Shown here: in pieces, positions 1 through 14,790 of the stretch
Layout of the letters: every line of letters begins with the position of its first letter
Position numbering within the stretch: the stretch's first letter is position 1
NCBI RefSeq assembly: GCF_000247815.1
Contig: NC_021673.1
Span: 104,759,363-104,823,362, forward strand
DNA length: 64,000 nt
Reading direction: 5' to 3'
Origin: Ficedula albicollis
Taxonomy: Eukaryota > Chordata > Aves > Passeriformes > Muscicapidae
Notes under the pieces: model-generated
Database searches by the model: none
Seen by the model: the letters and a program-made list of their open reading frames with translations, nothing else
What the model was told of the DNA's origin: nothing
Made by a program: the position numbers and the translations under genes

Positions 1-783
1 CACATATGAAGTCTAAATCCTATCATGTACTCCTCCTCAGAGTAAAAATGTCTGGAATAATACAATCTGAAATAAGTAATTATTTTAATGCAATAAGAAA
101 TATTATCTGCAGAACTCTTGCTAGGCACCCTGTACTTTAAATGGTCTATTAAAAAGGAAAGCTGGCTTATCTAGAAATCAGTCTTTCAAATTAATACCTT
201 TTATGTTGTAAATAATGTATTGTAGCTAAGTAGCAGAGAAATTGGAAAATTTATGAGTAACATTATAGATGATTATAAAAAATTAACCTTTCCTTTTTAT
301 TTTTTTTGAAGGAATCTGGCATACTATCCTTTTTTTTAATGCTCAGCAAAGCATCTGCAAATGCTCATGATATTCCTTTTTATACTTTACAATTATTAGC
401 TTTTCTGCATTAATACCAAACATGCAGTAGCATTATCCTTTTGGGAACATACATGATTATACATGTAGTCTCCATCCATACAACAAAGTTGGAGTACCAA
501 ATCTTTCACAGTGGTCAGAACAGCTTCATAACTCAGTGTAATGAGTTTCTCAATGTAGTAACAGACTTTATGAGAATTTTCATATTTTCAAGAACAGTGG
601 ATTATAGATAAATGAAAGATATACAAGCTTGCAATATCTATACAAAATCCAAACCTTTTTGTGTCTTCAGGATTTTTCCCATAGCAGCTCAACGTGCAAG
701 AGGATTAAAAAGCATAAATATACAGACACCTAAGAATGAAGATCTAGCCAGACCGATATATATTTTGGCACATAACTCTTTCA

Positions 784-784
<1 letters not shown>

Positions 785-819
<35 letters not shown>
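785..819 (+). repeat. A homopolymer, 35 nt, upstream of C tract
   Basis: A pure A run separated from the 794-nt C run by GGATAATTA. No retrotransposed gene body or polyadenylation signal is recognisable upstream, so it looks like a simple repeat rather than a processed-pseudogene tail. Confidence 0.85.
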
Positions 820-823
<4 letters not shown>

Positions 824-827
824 AATT

Positions 828-1622
<795 letters not shown>

Positions 1623-1648
1623 TGCAGGAAGGAAAAAAAAAAAAAAAA

Positions 1649-4600
1649 GGTAACAAAAAAACCCCAAAAACCCAAAATCAAGGAGCTTAAATTTTGCCCA
1701 CATTATTTCTTAAGACACTTTTAGAGTTTTAAGACCCTGTTAGAGTCAGGAGGGCCACAATGACTGAAGGCAAGAAGGCACACATTTCTGTCCTGTAAAG
1801 CCAATATAGCTCTTCATGAACCTTGGGTAAACAAGCCTTCATTGCCAAGTTCTTCAGCAGTAGAGTCGACAGTGGATGAGCTTCTTTTGCTTCCCATTAT
1901 TTTCAACAATACAAAACAACACCAAAGCTCACACATACACTTTATGACTGAGCAGGCTACAGTTTGTCTGGTCTTCAGCTTGCAGATGGACCCTCTCAGC
2001 TTAAATAAACCTCTAAAACTTCATTAAAGTTTCTCCAAACTGCATCCAAAAAGCCCATTACCACAGCTCCATAAACTGTTCTACACCACTCACTGAAGCA
2101 CCTGCAGGAAGAAGAAGCAGAATACCAGATGTCTCATTTTCTTTTAATTTACACTTATCACTGCCATTTGTACCTTCAGTGGGTTTGAGTAGAAAATAAT
2201 TATTTCCTACTCCAAGATACTACTTTCTTTCCCTTTTCCAATTATGACTTCAATGACACACCCATACTCAAAGCATGGGATAAACTACTTGACTGTAGAT
2301 TTCTAACGGGTTCAGGATTTTTGATAGCTGTACTGTGATCGTAGTAAACTCAGAAAATAATTACAGAGCAATAAATTAAACACCTGCACATTCTTGGGTA
2401 TTGATGCTTCATCAAAAAACAAGGAAAAAACTCCAGCCACTTTAACAAAAACAAAATGAAACAAACTAAAGCCAACCAAACCCCCAACACTTTATCCTGA
2501 ATGATAGTTGCATAAGGTCAACATCAATTTAATCTTAAGCATTCCTTTCATGATCCAGCTGTTGAGCCTCCTATATAATTTTGGTAGAATATACAGCATA
2601 TAAAATGAGAAGTGCAGCTTGTATTTGTATTCTGTCATTCTCTATTAGTGTTGTGTACAGAAAACAAGACCCAAACAGTTAGTGATGAGTGAGGTGAAGA
2701 AGGGAAATGAAAATGTCAAATGCAGGAAGAAACTGTTAAATGGCACCAAGTGCCTGGGTGAGGTGTTTGTCTACCCATGTGCTACTTGTCTTTCTCAATC
2801 TATCATCAGAAAGGACAAGGAACCTCAGGAGGAATGAATGTCCTAAGTCAGAAGGATGGAGTGGGCTACATCCCTGACTGCCTCAGGCAATAGCATGCTT
2901 GCCCTAAACTGTCAGTTTATGGTCTTCACTGCAATCTGCCTCCTGTCAATGTAAAATTCAGCAATTGAAATCCAACATGGCTTGTAGCCTTCAAAAATAA
3001 AGACTACACCTTTCCCTTCCTGCCCCTTCCAAAAAAAATCAAAAACCATGACAGAACAACGATTACAGGCATTTTCAGGGCGATGACAGCATGGGAGGGG
3101 ACACACATTCAAGTACACCAATCTGTCCCATTTTTCACACAGATTGATGCCGAGAGATAAGAGACTGACTGGAAACAGCTGGCCCATATGACCATCTGAC
3201 CATGAAAGAGAAATACAGGCTGAAGTCTGAAAGGAAGTCCTAATGGAAATGTAAAAGATAGAAGCAGCACTGCCATTACTGTCATTAAGAAAGGAATGGA
3301 ATAACAGAAGCGATCAAAATAGTTAAAATGAGAAAAGACGTAGAAATATGCCTAAGTTTCTACATGTCATCTCTCCTGCTTCATAACGAGCAATGAGAAG
3401 ACACACAGGAGGCAAGCTAACAGGCAGCATACCCACTTGTTCTTGATGAGCAACAAGTCTGACTGAAAGATCACGGGCCACCTACTTCTAAAAACACCAG
3501 CATCATGAGCACATAATGATAAGCAGTTTATCCTAGTTCTCGTCTGCTATTTTTTTAAAGTATTTTTCTTCTTACATGTGATGCTGGGTGTCTGAGCGTA
3601 TTACAAACAAAAGAGGTCTATATGAGTCTTAAATTCAGAACGGCTGTTTTTCTTTTACATCATGAAAGCATACTAAGAAGATTATATCCTACTTCATCAA
3701 GGAATAGTGATTTAGAGTTTATTTTGTTAAATCTTTCCTATAAGTGAGGATTTTAAAGAGTATTTTTACATTTTCCAAGAATAATTTACAAATGAAGGCA
3801 CATTATTAATATTAAATAGTGCAGAATGTTTATAATAGTAACAGAAACCATGGATGTCACCCCTTGGTCATCCACAGACACAAAGCCAAAGCCCAGTTCT
3901 GACAGTATTTTATTACAAGAACTTAAAATTCACAACTGTTTATTGTAGTCTAAGCCACATTGGGGTCTTACACTGAAAGTATTTATTATAGAGTCATCAT
4001 GAAGTACACCATTAATTAAACCAACCGCATTTTATTTAAGATCTCCACTAAAGACTTTCCAGTTTATACCTTGAAAAATAATGTTATATAACTTGTACAG
4101 TCAGAAAAAAATCATCAACAGAAGAATTTCTAAATTTTACATGCAGACGCACCGTGGATCTACAACTTATTTTACGGAACCCCACATCCAGGCTGTCATC
4201 CAATTAAATGTCAGCACAGGAAGATCACAGTTTAAAGCATCCAAGACCTGAAGTCTACATCAACATGACAAGGATGAATGTTGTAATCTTCTGGGTTTTA
4301 CATGCAACACATTTAGAACTAGATATTGTGCTACAACAGAGCCTACTACTATTCCAGAAGAACTAGTGTCCTCTTCTCATAACAAATCACCAGAGCCCAG
4401 CCAAGCATATGCTGGTAATTTATGAACAGACAGTGTAGGTGAGAGGGATGCTGAAAACACACCAGTTCAGGCAATTCATGTCCAATTTGCCAGATGCTTT
4501 AAGCAGGAATCAAAACAACCTGTACCCAGAACAGTCTTTGCTGTCTTAAGGGCTTCTGCATCAGAATCAACAAGGTTTTTTTAATAGCCTCCAGAACCTT

Positions 4601-6846
4601 AAGTAGTTGTTGGCATAGGTTACACCTTGGCAAAGAGGCAGGCTTTAAAGCTCATACTGACCTCAAAAGCTGACTGTGTAATTCTGACAGGGTTCTGTGC
4701 CAAGCCAGGCCTTGTTTTCACTTTCTCCCCTACATGATGAGCACAGCTTCCAACCTAATATCCATATATAAACAGGAAATAAAACAGTTGGTGGAAGACT
4801 GTCACACAGCATGAATATCTATTCTGGATTTCTCTAACGGTGTTGTTTAGTACAAGCCTGAAAAAAACCATACAGCTTAGTTTGTCAACATATGTATTAC
4901 TGCAAGAATTTTCAACCTATTTACTGGTATTAAAAGATGTAGAAACTGCTTAGATGGAAAGTAGTTCAAAGAAAGGGCTATTTACACACTGCTTTTGATT
5001 TTTTTTGTGCTGTTATTCCTATTATTTGATCCCATCAGGAAATAGCAGAGGAAGATGGAGATTGCAAATTCTCTTTTTTTGTTTAGTTAGGGTTTTTTTG
5101 TTTTTAAATGTAAATTGTCTCAATATATTTGAATATATTTTCAATATATTGAACTGCAGCTTTTGCCACTTACAGCCTGTGAGATAAATACCGTGTGTGC
5201 ATCTCTACCCTCACCACTCAATAACTTGGGGCAATACCCAAGTAACACCATCATATATCACAGAATATTCTGAGTTGGAGGGAACCCACAGACTCATCAA
5301 GTCCAACTTGTAAGTGAAAGTCCCACACAGGGATTGAACACCTTCTTCCCCCTCTCCCCCCACCTCAAAAAAAAAAACTGTTAAAAAAGTGAAATATAAT
5401 TATCCCCCTTCTAAAGCCCCCAGTCTCTGACAGTTCACAGGCTGGAGTGTTTGGCCTTTCAGCAGTGCCTCTACTTCTCACTGCCTCCACCTCCTCCCAG
5501 GACTATGCTTTTGCACAAGCACACATGGCAAAATATGGAGTGTAAGGGTCACTCATAACATTTAGGGGAAGAGGCCAAGGGAAGAGACTTCTAATGAAAA
5601 AATAATCTTTAAGGAATCCCCCAAAAGTGTCTCAATATCTAATTTCATGAAACAAGAGCAAACATAGGAACACAGTGAGGTTTGCCATTCTATCTCCATC
5701 AGCACCATATTCTCTGCGGAAAAGAAGGGAGAGAAACAGGACAGGGATAAAGGAAGAAGTAGTAAGCAGCCTCAGTGACTTATGACATGAGACTTCTCTC
5801 ATAGCAGGACTAATCTCCATTTCCTCTACTAGGATGGAGCTTCTTTATGGAACACTTCATCTACAGCAGGGGATTATTGATTCACCATCCATCAGAGACA
5901 ATTTTTTTTTTTAATCCAAATAGCTTTGAAGATAGAGTTCTGCTGGATACATGCAATAAGATTGCTTCTTATTTAGTGGCTTATTCCCAGGTGCAGAAAT
6001 AACATCCCAAATTTAAAACTAATTCACCCTCACCCTTATCCCACCACAACTATATATCTGTCTTAACAGTATGATCATCATTGACCACGGGTCAGATTGC
6101 CTCAGGTCAGGTGAATTTGCAATGATCTTATGATATAAAAATAATTTAATTTGAAGGGAAGAGAAAGTCCTATAAGATACATGTGAAAGACAAACCGCTC
6201 AGTCTTTCCTTTTAACTCCAATCATAGAAAGAGCGATTCATTCTCAAAACAGCCCTGGTTTTCCAAATGAAAAAGGGACTCTCACCCCAGTCCCAGAATG
6301 CCAATCAACATAGCCAAGGCTTTCAAATAACCAAATGAGGAAATGCATCTTTTTTATTCATCCCAGTGAAAAACAATCCCCATGGTTTTTCCAATATATG
6401 CAGATTCTGATTATAAAAATATTCTGCTGGATGTTTACCTAATTTTATTTTTCTTAAAGAAATTATTACTGGTCAACTAGTTTCCAAGCCTGGATCATCT
6501 CTCCAAAACTGTAGCTAAGGGTTCCTATTAGGAAAATTACAAACATAAGGACACACATTAACAGACACAAAACTGAAAATGTATCCACACCAATTTCGCA
6601 TTTGAATTCACCACGGTGTTGCTTTTACCCCAGCAACTCTGATAAGTTGCTCAAGGTTCTAGTTAATAAAAGGTCACTCTGTAGCATTTTTCCCCTTATT
6701 TTTTAATGTCAGAGAAATCCCCAGGGCTCTTGCGAGTTGCTCTGCAAATGCCATAATGCAGAATGGAAGGGAACAGCTTTTGGGTTGGGGTAGGCATCTG
6801 CGAGAAACCAAACTCTCCTGGTCCCCAAGTGACAGTGAAGATCAAT

Positions 6847-6847
<1 letters not shown>
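1649..6847. other. Intron sequence without recognised genes
   Basis: AT-rich unique-looking DNA. Apart from the CR1 remnant at 5254 I see only chance frames under about 95 codons, with no splice-bounded or family-like coding sequence. Confidence 0.7.
5254..5345 (-). mobile_element. CR1 LINE 3'-end fragment
   Basis: The stretch reading TCACAGAATATTCTGAGTTG, then GGAGGGAACC and TCATCAAGTCCAACTTG, matches the reverse complement of the CR1 3' end as remembered from avian genomes. It is a short 5'-truncated copy without coding sequence, diverged from the consensus. Confidence 0.75.

Positions 6848-6879
<32 letters not shown>
6848..6879 (+). repeat. C homopolymer, 32 nt
   Basis: The shortest of the eight long C runs, in otherwise ordinary intron sequence, flanked by GATCAATT and TCATGCAG. 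It has no adjoining A-tract. Confidence 0.95.
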
Positions 6880-6881
<2 letters not shown>

Positions 6882-8597
6882 ATGCAGACAGACAGAGCTA
6901 CTGAGGACCACGACAGCCTGCTCTCAGTGCTCTCACACAGAATCTGCAGAAAGAACACTGCTTTTCCTTCTACCTCTTTGTGGTACACTAACCATCTAGT
7001 GTTACACCAAGTCGAAAGAGATGGGTAGGAGAGCTGGAGAGGACAAGGACTGAAAGAACACAATTAGACCAGAATCATTCAAAAAGAGTAACTTGAAAGA
7101 CAAGGAGTTCAGCACAATAAACTAATCACTTCCAGACTGAAAAGTCTCACGGAAAAAAAACAACTAGAGTGCTACATAGAAACATTGCACATCAGGAAGT
7201 CCGTAATTACCCTCTGAAGAAATTACAGAAGGAGATTACAAGAAAAAATTAATTAGAAGGTAAAGTCAGCAAGTTTAAAGATTAAAATCACTACTTTTTG
7301 CTGAATGAAGAAAACTACTATACTTTCATCTTTATCTTAGCAGTAACAGGAGGAGGTTTTTCAAAAATATGGAATCCATGAAACTGGACACCATAGCTGG
7401 CACATGTCTAATCCACTCCAGTTTACACTCAATATTTCTTTTTATGTCTTCCCACTAAGGGCAAGAAAAAAAATCCCCACACAACAAAAAGAAAGAGTTA
7501 AGGTACAAAACATTTCAGACCAAAGTTAGAAAGGCTACATAGGAACTATATCCAAGTCTGCATTGTGCTTCACCTAATCAAGGCCAAATAACAATACTCA
7601 TTTTTCCTTATACTGCGAACACTGGAATAACCATCCGTATCTGCCTCTCCTCCATGTCAGACAGCTGATCCTGAAAGCACAATCAGCAATCACTTTAAAC
7701 TCCGTGCAGACTCCACAGCCCATACACCAGAAAATGCAGCTACACCGGCTACCTATGGCGCTAACACAATCCCAGAGCAGGCTGACCTTTATTTATCTGA
7801 AAGTTCCCCTTTCTTCAAAAGAGACTTAAGTCACACTACTGCAGGTAAAATACATGTGATTCTACAGCTCCAGGTATATAAGAGATGAATGACTCACATG
7901 GTATTTCTAATTTTCTAGGCATATTGCAAAGTTGCCATTAGCCCAAAGCACAGAAAAAAGAGTTTTCACAATTAAAATACTTTTTGGCATTTGTTACCAC
8001 TGGCAAGAAGTTCACATAATGGTCAATTTTTACACCATGAGCAAATAATTAAAAATTAATAAATATATCTTTGCTGAATGAAGCTCCCTCATCTCAAACA
8101 ACCAACCGCCTTTATTCATTTACTTTAAGGTGCTTTGGGTGTTTTTTATGTTGTTCAAGTTTTTAATGACCACGTTCATTCCAGTAAACAATTTCTGCAG
8201 AAGTAGTGCCATTATACCCAGTCTAACTATTCAGAAGTGCAGAGGACCACCACGAGTCAATGAACTCGACAGGTAATGCAGTCTAATAGCAAAATGTTCA
8301 AGCAGTTGCTGCTATTTTCCAATTAAGATTAACAACACATTTGTGTCTCAAATAGACACACAAAATTCCACTTGGCTTTGGCTTTGCAGGGTAGTTTTGC
8401 CTGCACATCAGGTGATACATTTCAAGGTAAGAAAGGAAAGCAAGTATGTTTGCTTCTCTCCCACCCACCTCTGTCCTGCATCCAAGCAGGGACCTGTTTG
8501 GCCCTAGCAAGGGCCAGGATAGGACTGCCTTCAATTAAAACCCACAACCCTTCCAGTATTGGAAGATAAGGCAAGAGTACGTTTTGGCAAGTGGATT

Positions 8598-8615
8598 TAT
8601 ATATATATATATATA
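8598..8615. repeat. (TA)n microsatellite
   Basis: A short TA dinucleotide run in intron sequence, unremarkable in size. Confidence 0.85.
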
Positions 8616-9825
8616 GGTCATGACTGACCTGGAGGCTATGCTCTTTTGGCAGTAAAATAAGAAGGAAGCCCTCAGCTCCTCATTTTCCGTGAGGTTTGAA
8701 TGCCAATCAACTGACCTAAAAAGCAAAATATACTGAAAAGGCCAGTGAACCTGGAAGCAAAAGCAGTGGCCAACCTGCAACGCGAAATAGTCAGATATAA
8801 TTTGAGCATTAGAAAAAGCAGGCAGAAACTATGTGATCACAGTGGACAATCTCTCCTAACTCTGTGCAGCATGATATTTCTTGATAATGGAACTAATATT
8901 GTCAATACAGGGGAACTGGAACTCATTTAAGCCTGATTGTGATTATACAGTAGACAGGTTGCTATTTCCCATTCAGTCCTGTATGTCTCTAACCTCCCTG
9001 TCTCCACATGGAAGCCAAAAAGGATTGCAAAGTTTATCATTTCAGCCACTACTGCATTTACAGTGTTCTTCTAAAAGTACTACTCAATCAAAAGGAGAAA
9101 GTACCTATAAATCCTCTTTTATCTCTATAATATAAGAGCACAATCATCTGAAAGTTCAATACACTGTGTAAGTTACAAATTAAATCAACTGCTAGCATTT
9201 TGAAGAGTTCCCATTTTTAAAGGCTCGTGCTTCAGCACAGAAATGAAACACCTCATTCTAAAAGCTTACAAGGACAATAAAAACTCTTCTGGTTAAACAG
9301 AACTACTGTGCATTTTAAGGATCAGACATTTTGAATGGATTTTTTCATTAATAATAACAGTAATAGTAAAATGCATCTATATTAATATTACGAAAAACAA
9401 AACCAAGTTTCTTTCAGTAAGCATTTTATATCAGATGTGTTATGGCTGCATATTAAGTGTTTAATACAACAGGAAACTATAAACACTACCAAAAATAACA
9501 CAGCTATTCCTCAAATTTATGTGAGTTATGTGATGTTTATCAGCTCAGAAGCACAAGACAACAGAGCTTTTGCTTGATTTTAAGAGTACCAACCACACAC
9601 TGTAGCTGCTTTGGTTTACAGCTCTACCACCACTGCTGTTAATGACACTGCAGCCTGATCCATCAGAAGCTAATCCTGAGGTTTAAACAAATGATTCCCT
9701 ATTATCTCTTGGCCTTAAAATGTGCTGCATCAGAGATCTAATGGATTAATGAAACACTGCTCCTGCTAATTGCTGACATAGGAGTATTTAGTGGACTGAG
9801 GCAACCACACAAATAAAAATAATTT

Positions 9826-9868
9826 AAAAAGAGAAGAAGAAAGAAAGGAAAAGGAAGAAAGGAAAAGG
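9826..9868 (+). repeat. Polypurine (GA-rich) tract, 43 nt
   Basis: An uninterrupted A/G stretch of GAAGAAGAAAGAAAGG-like units. It has near mirror symmetry and is capable of triplex formation in principle. Confidence 0.8.
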
Positions 9869-10043
9869 CTTCCTAGCTTTCCTCTGCAATACATTAACAA
9901 CTCACAGAATGTCCTGTTGCGAAAAGTCACTAAACCTATGTTTTATCACTTGGTCCCAAACAAAGTCTTTTCCATATTCAGTGTTCTTTGGTTTAGAAGC
10001 TGAACAACTAACAATCAAAGGTACTAAGCACCAACACAAAAGA

Positions 10044-10149
10044 AAGATAGAGAGATGTTTTTACACTGACTTCCTGTAAAACTGTGCAAAATGCAGTAAG
10101 ATAGAGAGATGTTTCTACACTGACTTCCTGTAAAACTGTGCAAAATGCA
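10044..10149 (+). repeat. 54-bp tandem duplication
   Basis: The units start at 10044 and 10098 with AAGATAGAGAGATGTTT. One T/C difference is visible inside the unit. It lies in intron sequence with no mobile-element signature. Confidence 0.93.
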
Positions 10150-11077
10150 CAGAGGCTAAGGAAAATGAGAAAACTCTTAACTTTCATAAAACTCTACGTC
10201 TGGTCCCTAGGAAAAAGTGCTGGACCATTTGCAAGAGTGCACTGATCAGCCTTAGTTCCAGGGACATAAAAATCCACATTTGGTATTAAAAAACAATTTC
10301 ACTCAGCAGAAATAACCTTTTCTGATGAACAGTGTGCTTTCATTGTGAATATATATGAAGGAAGTGGAGATGTTTTGTTTTGTTCAGTCCCTAAATGCAC
10401 AGACACCTCAACTGCTGATGATCAGCGTACTGAGCTCTCACCAAGTTATCAAAATAAACAAAATGTGATGGAAATATGGGAAACATGCAGATTACAGAAC
10501 AGTATACAATAGATTTTCTGCTTAAGGAAGAGACACCACTTTCTGTGATCCACCAAACACTGATATGCATGTCTGCATAGAAACAGAAATGAACGATAGA
10601 AACAAACAGAGAAACAAGTGAAAAAATGCTTACAACATGATGAACATAAAAGATGGCTTACCTCCCTTGGACAAAGGCAAAGCAAAAAACTAAATTACTA
10701 TTCAAGAACAGTGAGAAAACATGCTTTAAAAACTTCCCTTCTTTTGCCTGCACAAGAAGACGACAGGATCTTGGCATGACAAGGCAACACAGATTAAATG
10801 TAAAGAGAGTTGACCAGGAAAAAAAAAAAAAGAAAATGTAACATTTATGTGTCTTACTTCTGAGTTAAGACAAATAATCAGCAATTAATGAAATAAACAT
10901 ATCAACTAATTCCTCATGATTTCATGTAACGACCTCAATATACAGACATCCACCCCTAGATTTAAACTAATGTAAAGCTAACATAACTCTAAGTTTCCAG
11001 CACTCTATGAAGTTTAGGACTTCCAAAGGCAGAAACCTCTTGAACTGCCAACATCTGCAGGTCAAATGACGCAGCAT

Positions 11078-11370
11078 CAGCGAGAGGCAGCATTTCCAAA
11101 GAAAGCAAGGGCATGTGCAGCCTGTGCTACACAGTCTGGGCACAGAGCTGACCTGGATTTTTAACTTCACTGCAATACTGCTTTCACACATTCAAAGTGA
11201 AATAACCACAAATACCACAGCATTTAACGACTGGGTATCCTACAACCATTATCAGAGCCTTTACTGCGGTTAACCACAAATACCACAGCATTTAACGACT
11301 GGGTATCCTACAACCATTATCAGTGCCTTTACTGCGGTTTGCTACCCTGACCACAAGTGGTGGAAATTAT
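11078..11370 (+). repeat. Locally copied segment, copy 1 (with internal 68-bp duplication)
   Basis: Matches 11841-12065 by eye over its whole length except for one extra 68-bp unit here (293 versus 225 bp). It starts CAGCGAGAGGCAGC and ends GTGGTGGAAATTAT. Confidence 0.92.
11203..11338 (+). repeat. 68-bp tandem duplication
   Basis: Units 11203-11270 and 11271-11338, beginning TAACCACAAATACC and ending TTACTGCGGT. They differ at CAGAGCC versus CAGTGCC. The unit is present once more in the dispersed copy at 11841-12065. Confidence 0.93.
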
Positions 11371-11840
11371 TCCCCACCACCAGCAGACTACTGCCCATAA
11401 AACTCATTCCTATGAACCTAAGAACTTTAATTCAGCAACAGAAAATCCAAGAGAGCATTTCCATCTTATCCCAGAAAGCATCTGTGTTAAAACTCCAGAA
11501 AAAGCGACATAGAGATCCGCCACCTTTTACTGATATTATATAGTTAATGGAGCTTCTTGTCAGTGTTTTGAGGAACGTAGTTCTAAGTGAAATGTAACAA
11601 GTATTTTTCAACTTAACTCCTTCACAGTTTAAAAGCAGGAAGGTGAATAATACAACACACAAAAAATTGTGTTGGAATTCTGGTTTCTCTTACTATATAC
11701 ATCTCTACTAAAATATCATTCACATGCTCCTACATGTTACATTCCCATGTTTTTTTACTGCTTGCCAAATATGAAACTCCATCCCTCTTAGAAATCAGTA
11801 TGAAATATCATTAAAATTATCTATTGCAATATCTGACGTC

Positions 11841-12065
11841 CAGCGAGAGGCAGCATTTCCAAAGAAAGCAAGGGCATGTGCAGCCTGTGCTACACAGTCT
11901 GGGCACAGAGCTGACCTGGATTTTTAACTTCACTGCAATACTGCTTTCACACATTCAAAGTGAAATAACCACAAATACCACAGCATTTAACGACTGGGTA
12001 TCCTACAACCATTATCAGAGCCTTTACTGCGGTTTGCTACCCTGACCACAAGTGGTGGAAATTAT
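11841..12065 (+). repeat. Locally copied segment, copy 2
   Basis: A direct copy of 11078-11370 placed 763 bp downstream, without the second 68-bp unit. About 470 bp of unrelated sequence (11371-11840) separates the two. A 73-codon frame across it is not coding: the same sequence at copy 1 gives no conserved protein. Confidence 0.92.
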
Positions 12066-14790
12066 CTGAAGATTAAAAAACATTAAGGTGATTTTCTCTA
12101 CGAAAAGAGCCGAAGTAGAAAGACTTGCTGCTCTACATTTTTGAATACACACTACAACAGGATGAAAAAGAATTTCGAAAGCCAAAAGTTACACTGTTAT
12201 GCTTATAATGACAGTCACGAAAAATTTAACACTTCAGAGGTGGCTAATGCAGTAGAAGCAACCTCCAAATATCAGCATTCCCAGCAATACTGTAGTATGT
12301 AATATTTTGCCAGAGGTGAATAACATCTGATTCCCACATCTTCTGGCTGTCACTTTCAAGCACAAGCAAGTCAGGAAGTGAAAAAGGACTACTGGAAAAT
12401 GGAAGATTATTGAAGGCAAGACTGGACAACAGAAATAGTACATTGAATTTACACAGAAAACTGGGTTTGAATTTAAAAGGGATCCTTCTCCTCTATTTTA
12501 TCCACCTGAAATTATTTCTCTGGTGCTCTGGCATTAAAAGAGAAAACAGCCAGTAGACTTCAGCATATGCTGCAATTCAAACCAACATTACATCACAGGA
12601 ATTGCTGCATTCCAGCAGCTTTTCTATCCCAGTAGCAGAAATCAGGATGAACAGAAAGCAAAATGCTCTTTCCTTCAGAGAGTGAGACAACTCAGCACTC
12701 CTAAATACGCATTACGGTTTTTGGTTTCCCGTTTCCTTTGGCAGCAGGTACATCAGCCATGGCAGAGACACCTCACACCAAGCCTTTGCTTTAATGACTG
12801 TCTCAGGGTTCCTGCCCTGGAAATGCGAGAGCCAGCAGGTGCAGGAACATCCGAGTGAGGCTGCAATCACACACAAATGCAGCGTGGAACTGGAGGAAGA
12901 CAGCCCACGCAGACAAGTTACTAAGCAACTCAGAGACAGCAACCACTGCTCCCAGCATGTGATTCCAGCCCATCACCTGCAGGCCAGCATCCAGAATCAT
13001 TCCCAGCTCTAACCATGCATTCTGTGCCTGGCCTAGTCTCCACAATTAAAACCGAAAGATTGGAAACGCCGCTGTACAAGCTATGGAAGCGGTTTCACTG
13101 CATTATGATGTTCTTTATTGCATCTATCATTTATTGCATTTAGAATTTTGAAGTAATGGGATTTTCATCTTTGTATCATACTGAACTTTTAACAGATGTG
13201 TATCTTCAATATCTGAAAAGCCAGGAACAGAAACTTACTGAAGGTATTTCAGATATATCAAAGATATCAACAGATAAATTCATCCCATGTAAGTTTCTGC
13301 AATTTAAAAAAACTGCAGAAACTTCAGCAATAGTCTAATTCGCTTTCTAGCCTATGTCTAATTGTTACCAATTACCTAAATAAATGCTTACAATGAACTG
13401 GGACTTCTTTCCCAGACTACATTTCAACTGATTTTAGCAGCAATTATTTTCTATGCTTCTTGCTGTGGGAATAGTGGCATAAATAATTACAAGAGTGAAT
13501 GACTAAGTAGGCAGAAGCTGATAGATGGCAGTAAAGCTTACAGTCCTATAAAAATCTTCATGGGAAAAAAAGAGAAGGAAAAAACCTAGAAAAAGGATGT
13601 TGTGCAATGTCATTTGAACCATAAAAAAGGCCCTAAATCAGAAATCTTGTAATACTTAAATAAGGTGACATATTTTACTACTCTAAAAACTCATCTTGTA
13701 TCTTTTTTTTTTTCATTCAACAGACAAATTAGTAGAACACTTCTAATGTCTCACTGCATTTTGGCTAATCTTACCATCTAATAAAGCAGTAACAGCAATT
13801 TTAACTGAAATTATTATCTACAAAATAGCAAATTTGTCATTTTGCAAAGATCAGATATTCAAGGGTTTTTTTCCAAGAAAAAAAACATCCCTTATTTGCT
13901 ATAATTCTCTTTCAGATCATACCATGATAGAGATATTTTTTCTACTGGGAAACATTTAGTACTTGAATTCCATCTCTGAACTACCAAAAAGATATTATTT
14001 CTTATTTTACTACAGCTCTGTCAGAGCAAACACAGCACCTACTAATATTCAGATTAATTACCTGTGGTATTATATCTATCCTGACTACAATGGCTACATT
14101 CTGATTCTAAAAGATTGTGGCTGGAATACAACCAACCCACTATTATTCAGCAAAACTGAACCACAAGATATGTAGATGACACCATTTTGGGGTTTTTTTT
14201 TATCTCTCTAGGCTAGTAAAAGCTATTTAATTATTTAAAAATTCAATTTAATTTTTGAGGACATATACACAGAGTGAATCTTCAGAGACAATAGTAGTGT
14301 CTCCTCCACTTAATTTAGTTCTTTATATTAGAATTGCAGTCCTAATGTTTTCATTATTAGGACTTTAATCTGCTGATTACTTTGCTGACGTGGGTTTATT
14401 AACGAATGGGCTTAGTGGCCCCAATTAGTGCCTTTAATTATTGGTTCCTTGTTGGATTTTTCCTTCCTTTTGTAGCTGCCTTTGGTAGGCAGCCTTCAAT
14501 TACTTTTTTAGTTTTTTCTTGTGCTTTTCTTAAAGATAGTGCATTTGCTTCAGTAACAACAAAAGTATATTTATGATAGCAGCAAACGTTGAACAACACT
14601 TTCATAACTGGCATTCTTACCAAGGTCATTACATTCAATATTGTTCCTCATTCCTTTGTGCTTTGTCACCTTTGAGAGTGATGCTCTCACAGCCAGACCT
14701 TCATTCACATGCTTTATTTTCACTTGCCTCCTCCCCATGTTATACTGCAGCTCTTGTAAAAATCATGGTGTTACAGAGACCATGGAGTGA
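12066..14790. other. Intron sequence with a possible conserved stretch
   Basis: No coding sequence recognised. 12790-13040 is somewhat GC-rich. 14330-14480 contains a 9-bp stem hairpin (AGTCCTAAT/ATTAGGACT) and several TAAT cores and may be a non-coding element. Confidence 0.6.

Larger units (their letters stand above)
6880..10043. other. Intron sequence with a possible conserved stretch
   Basis: No gene seen. The 9600-9790 part has homeodomain-type sites (TAATGGATTAATGA) and little simple-sequence character, unlike its surroundings. The rest is ordinary AT-rich intron. Confidence 0.6.

Noticed and set aside
785..819. Poly-A tail of a processed pseudogene or SINE
   Set aside because: No gene or SINE body, polyadenylation signal or target-site duplication can be recognised upstream.
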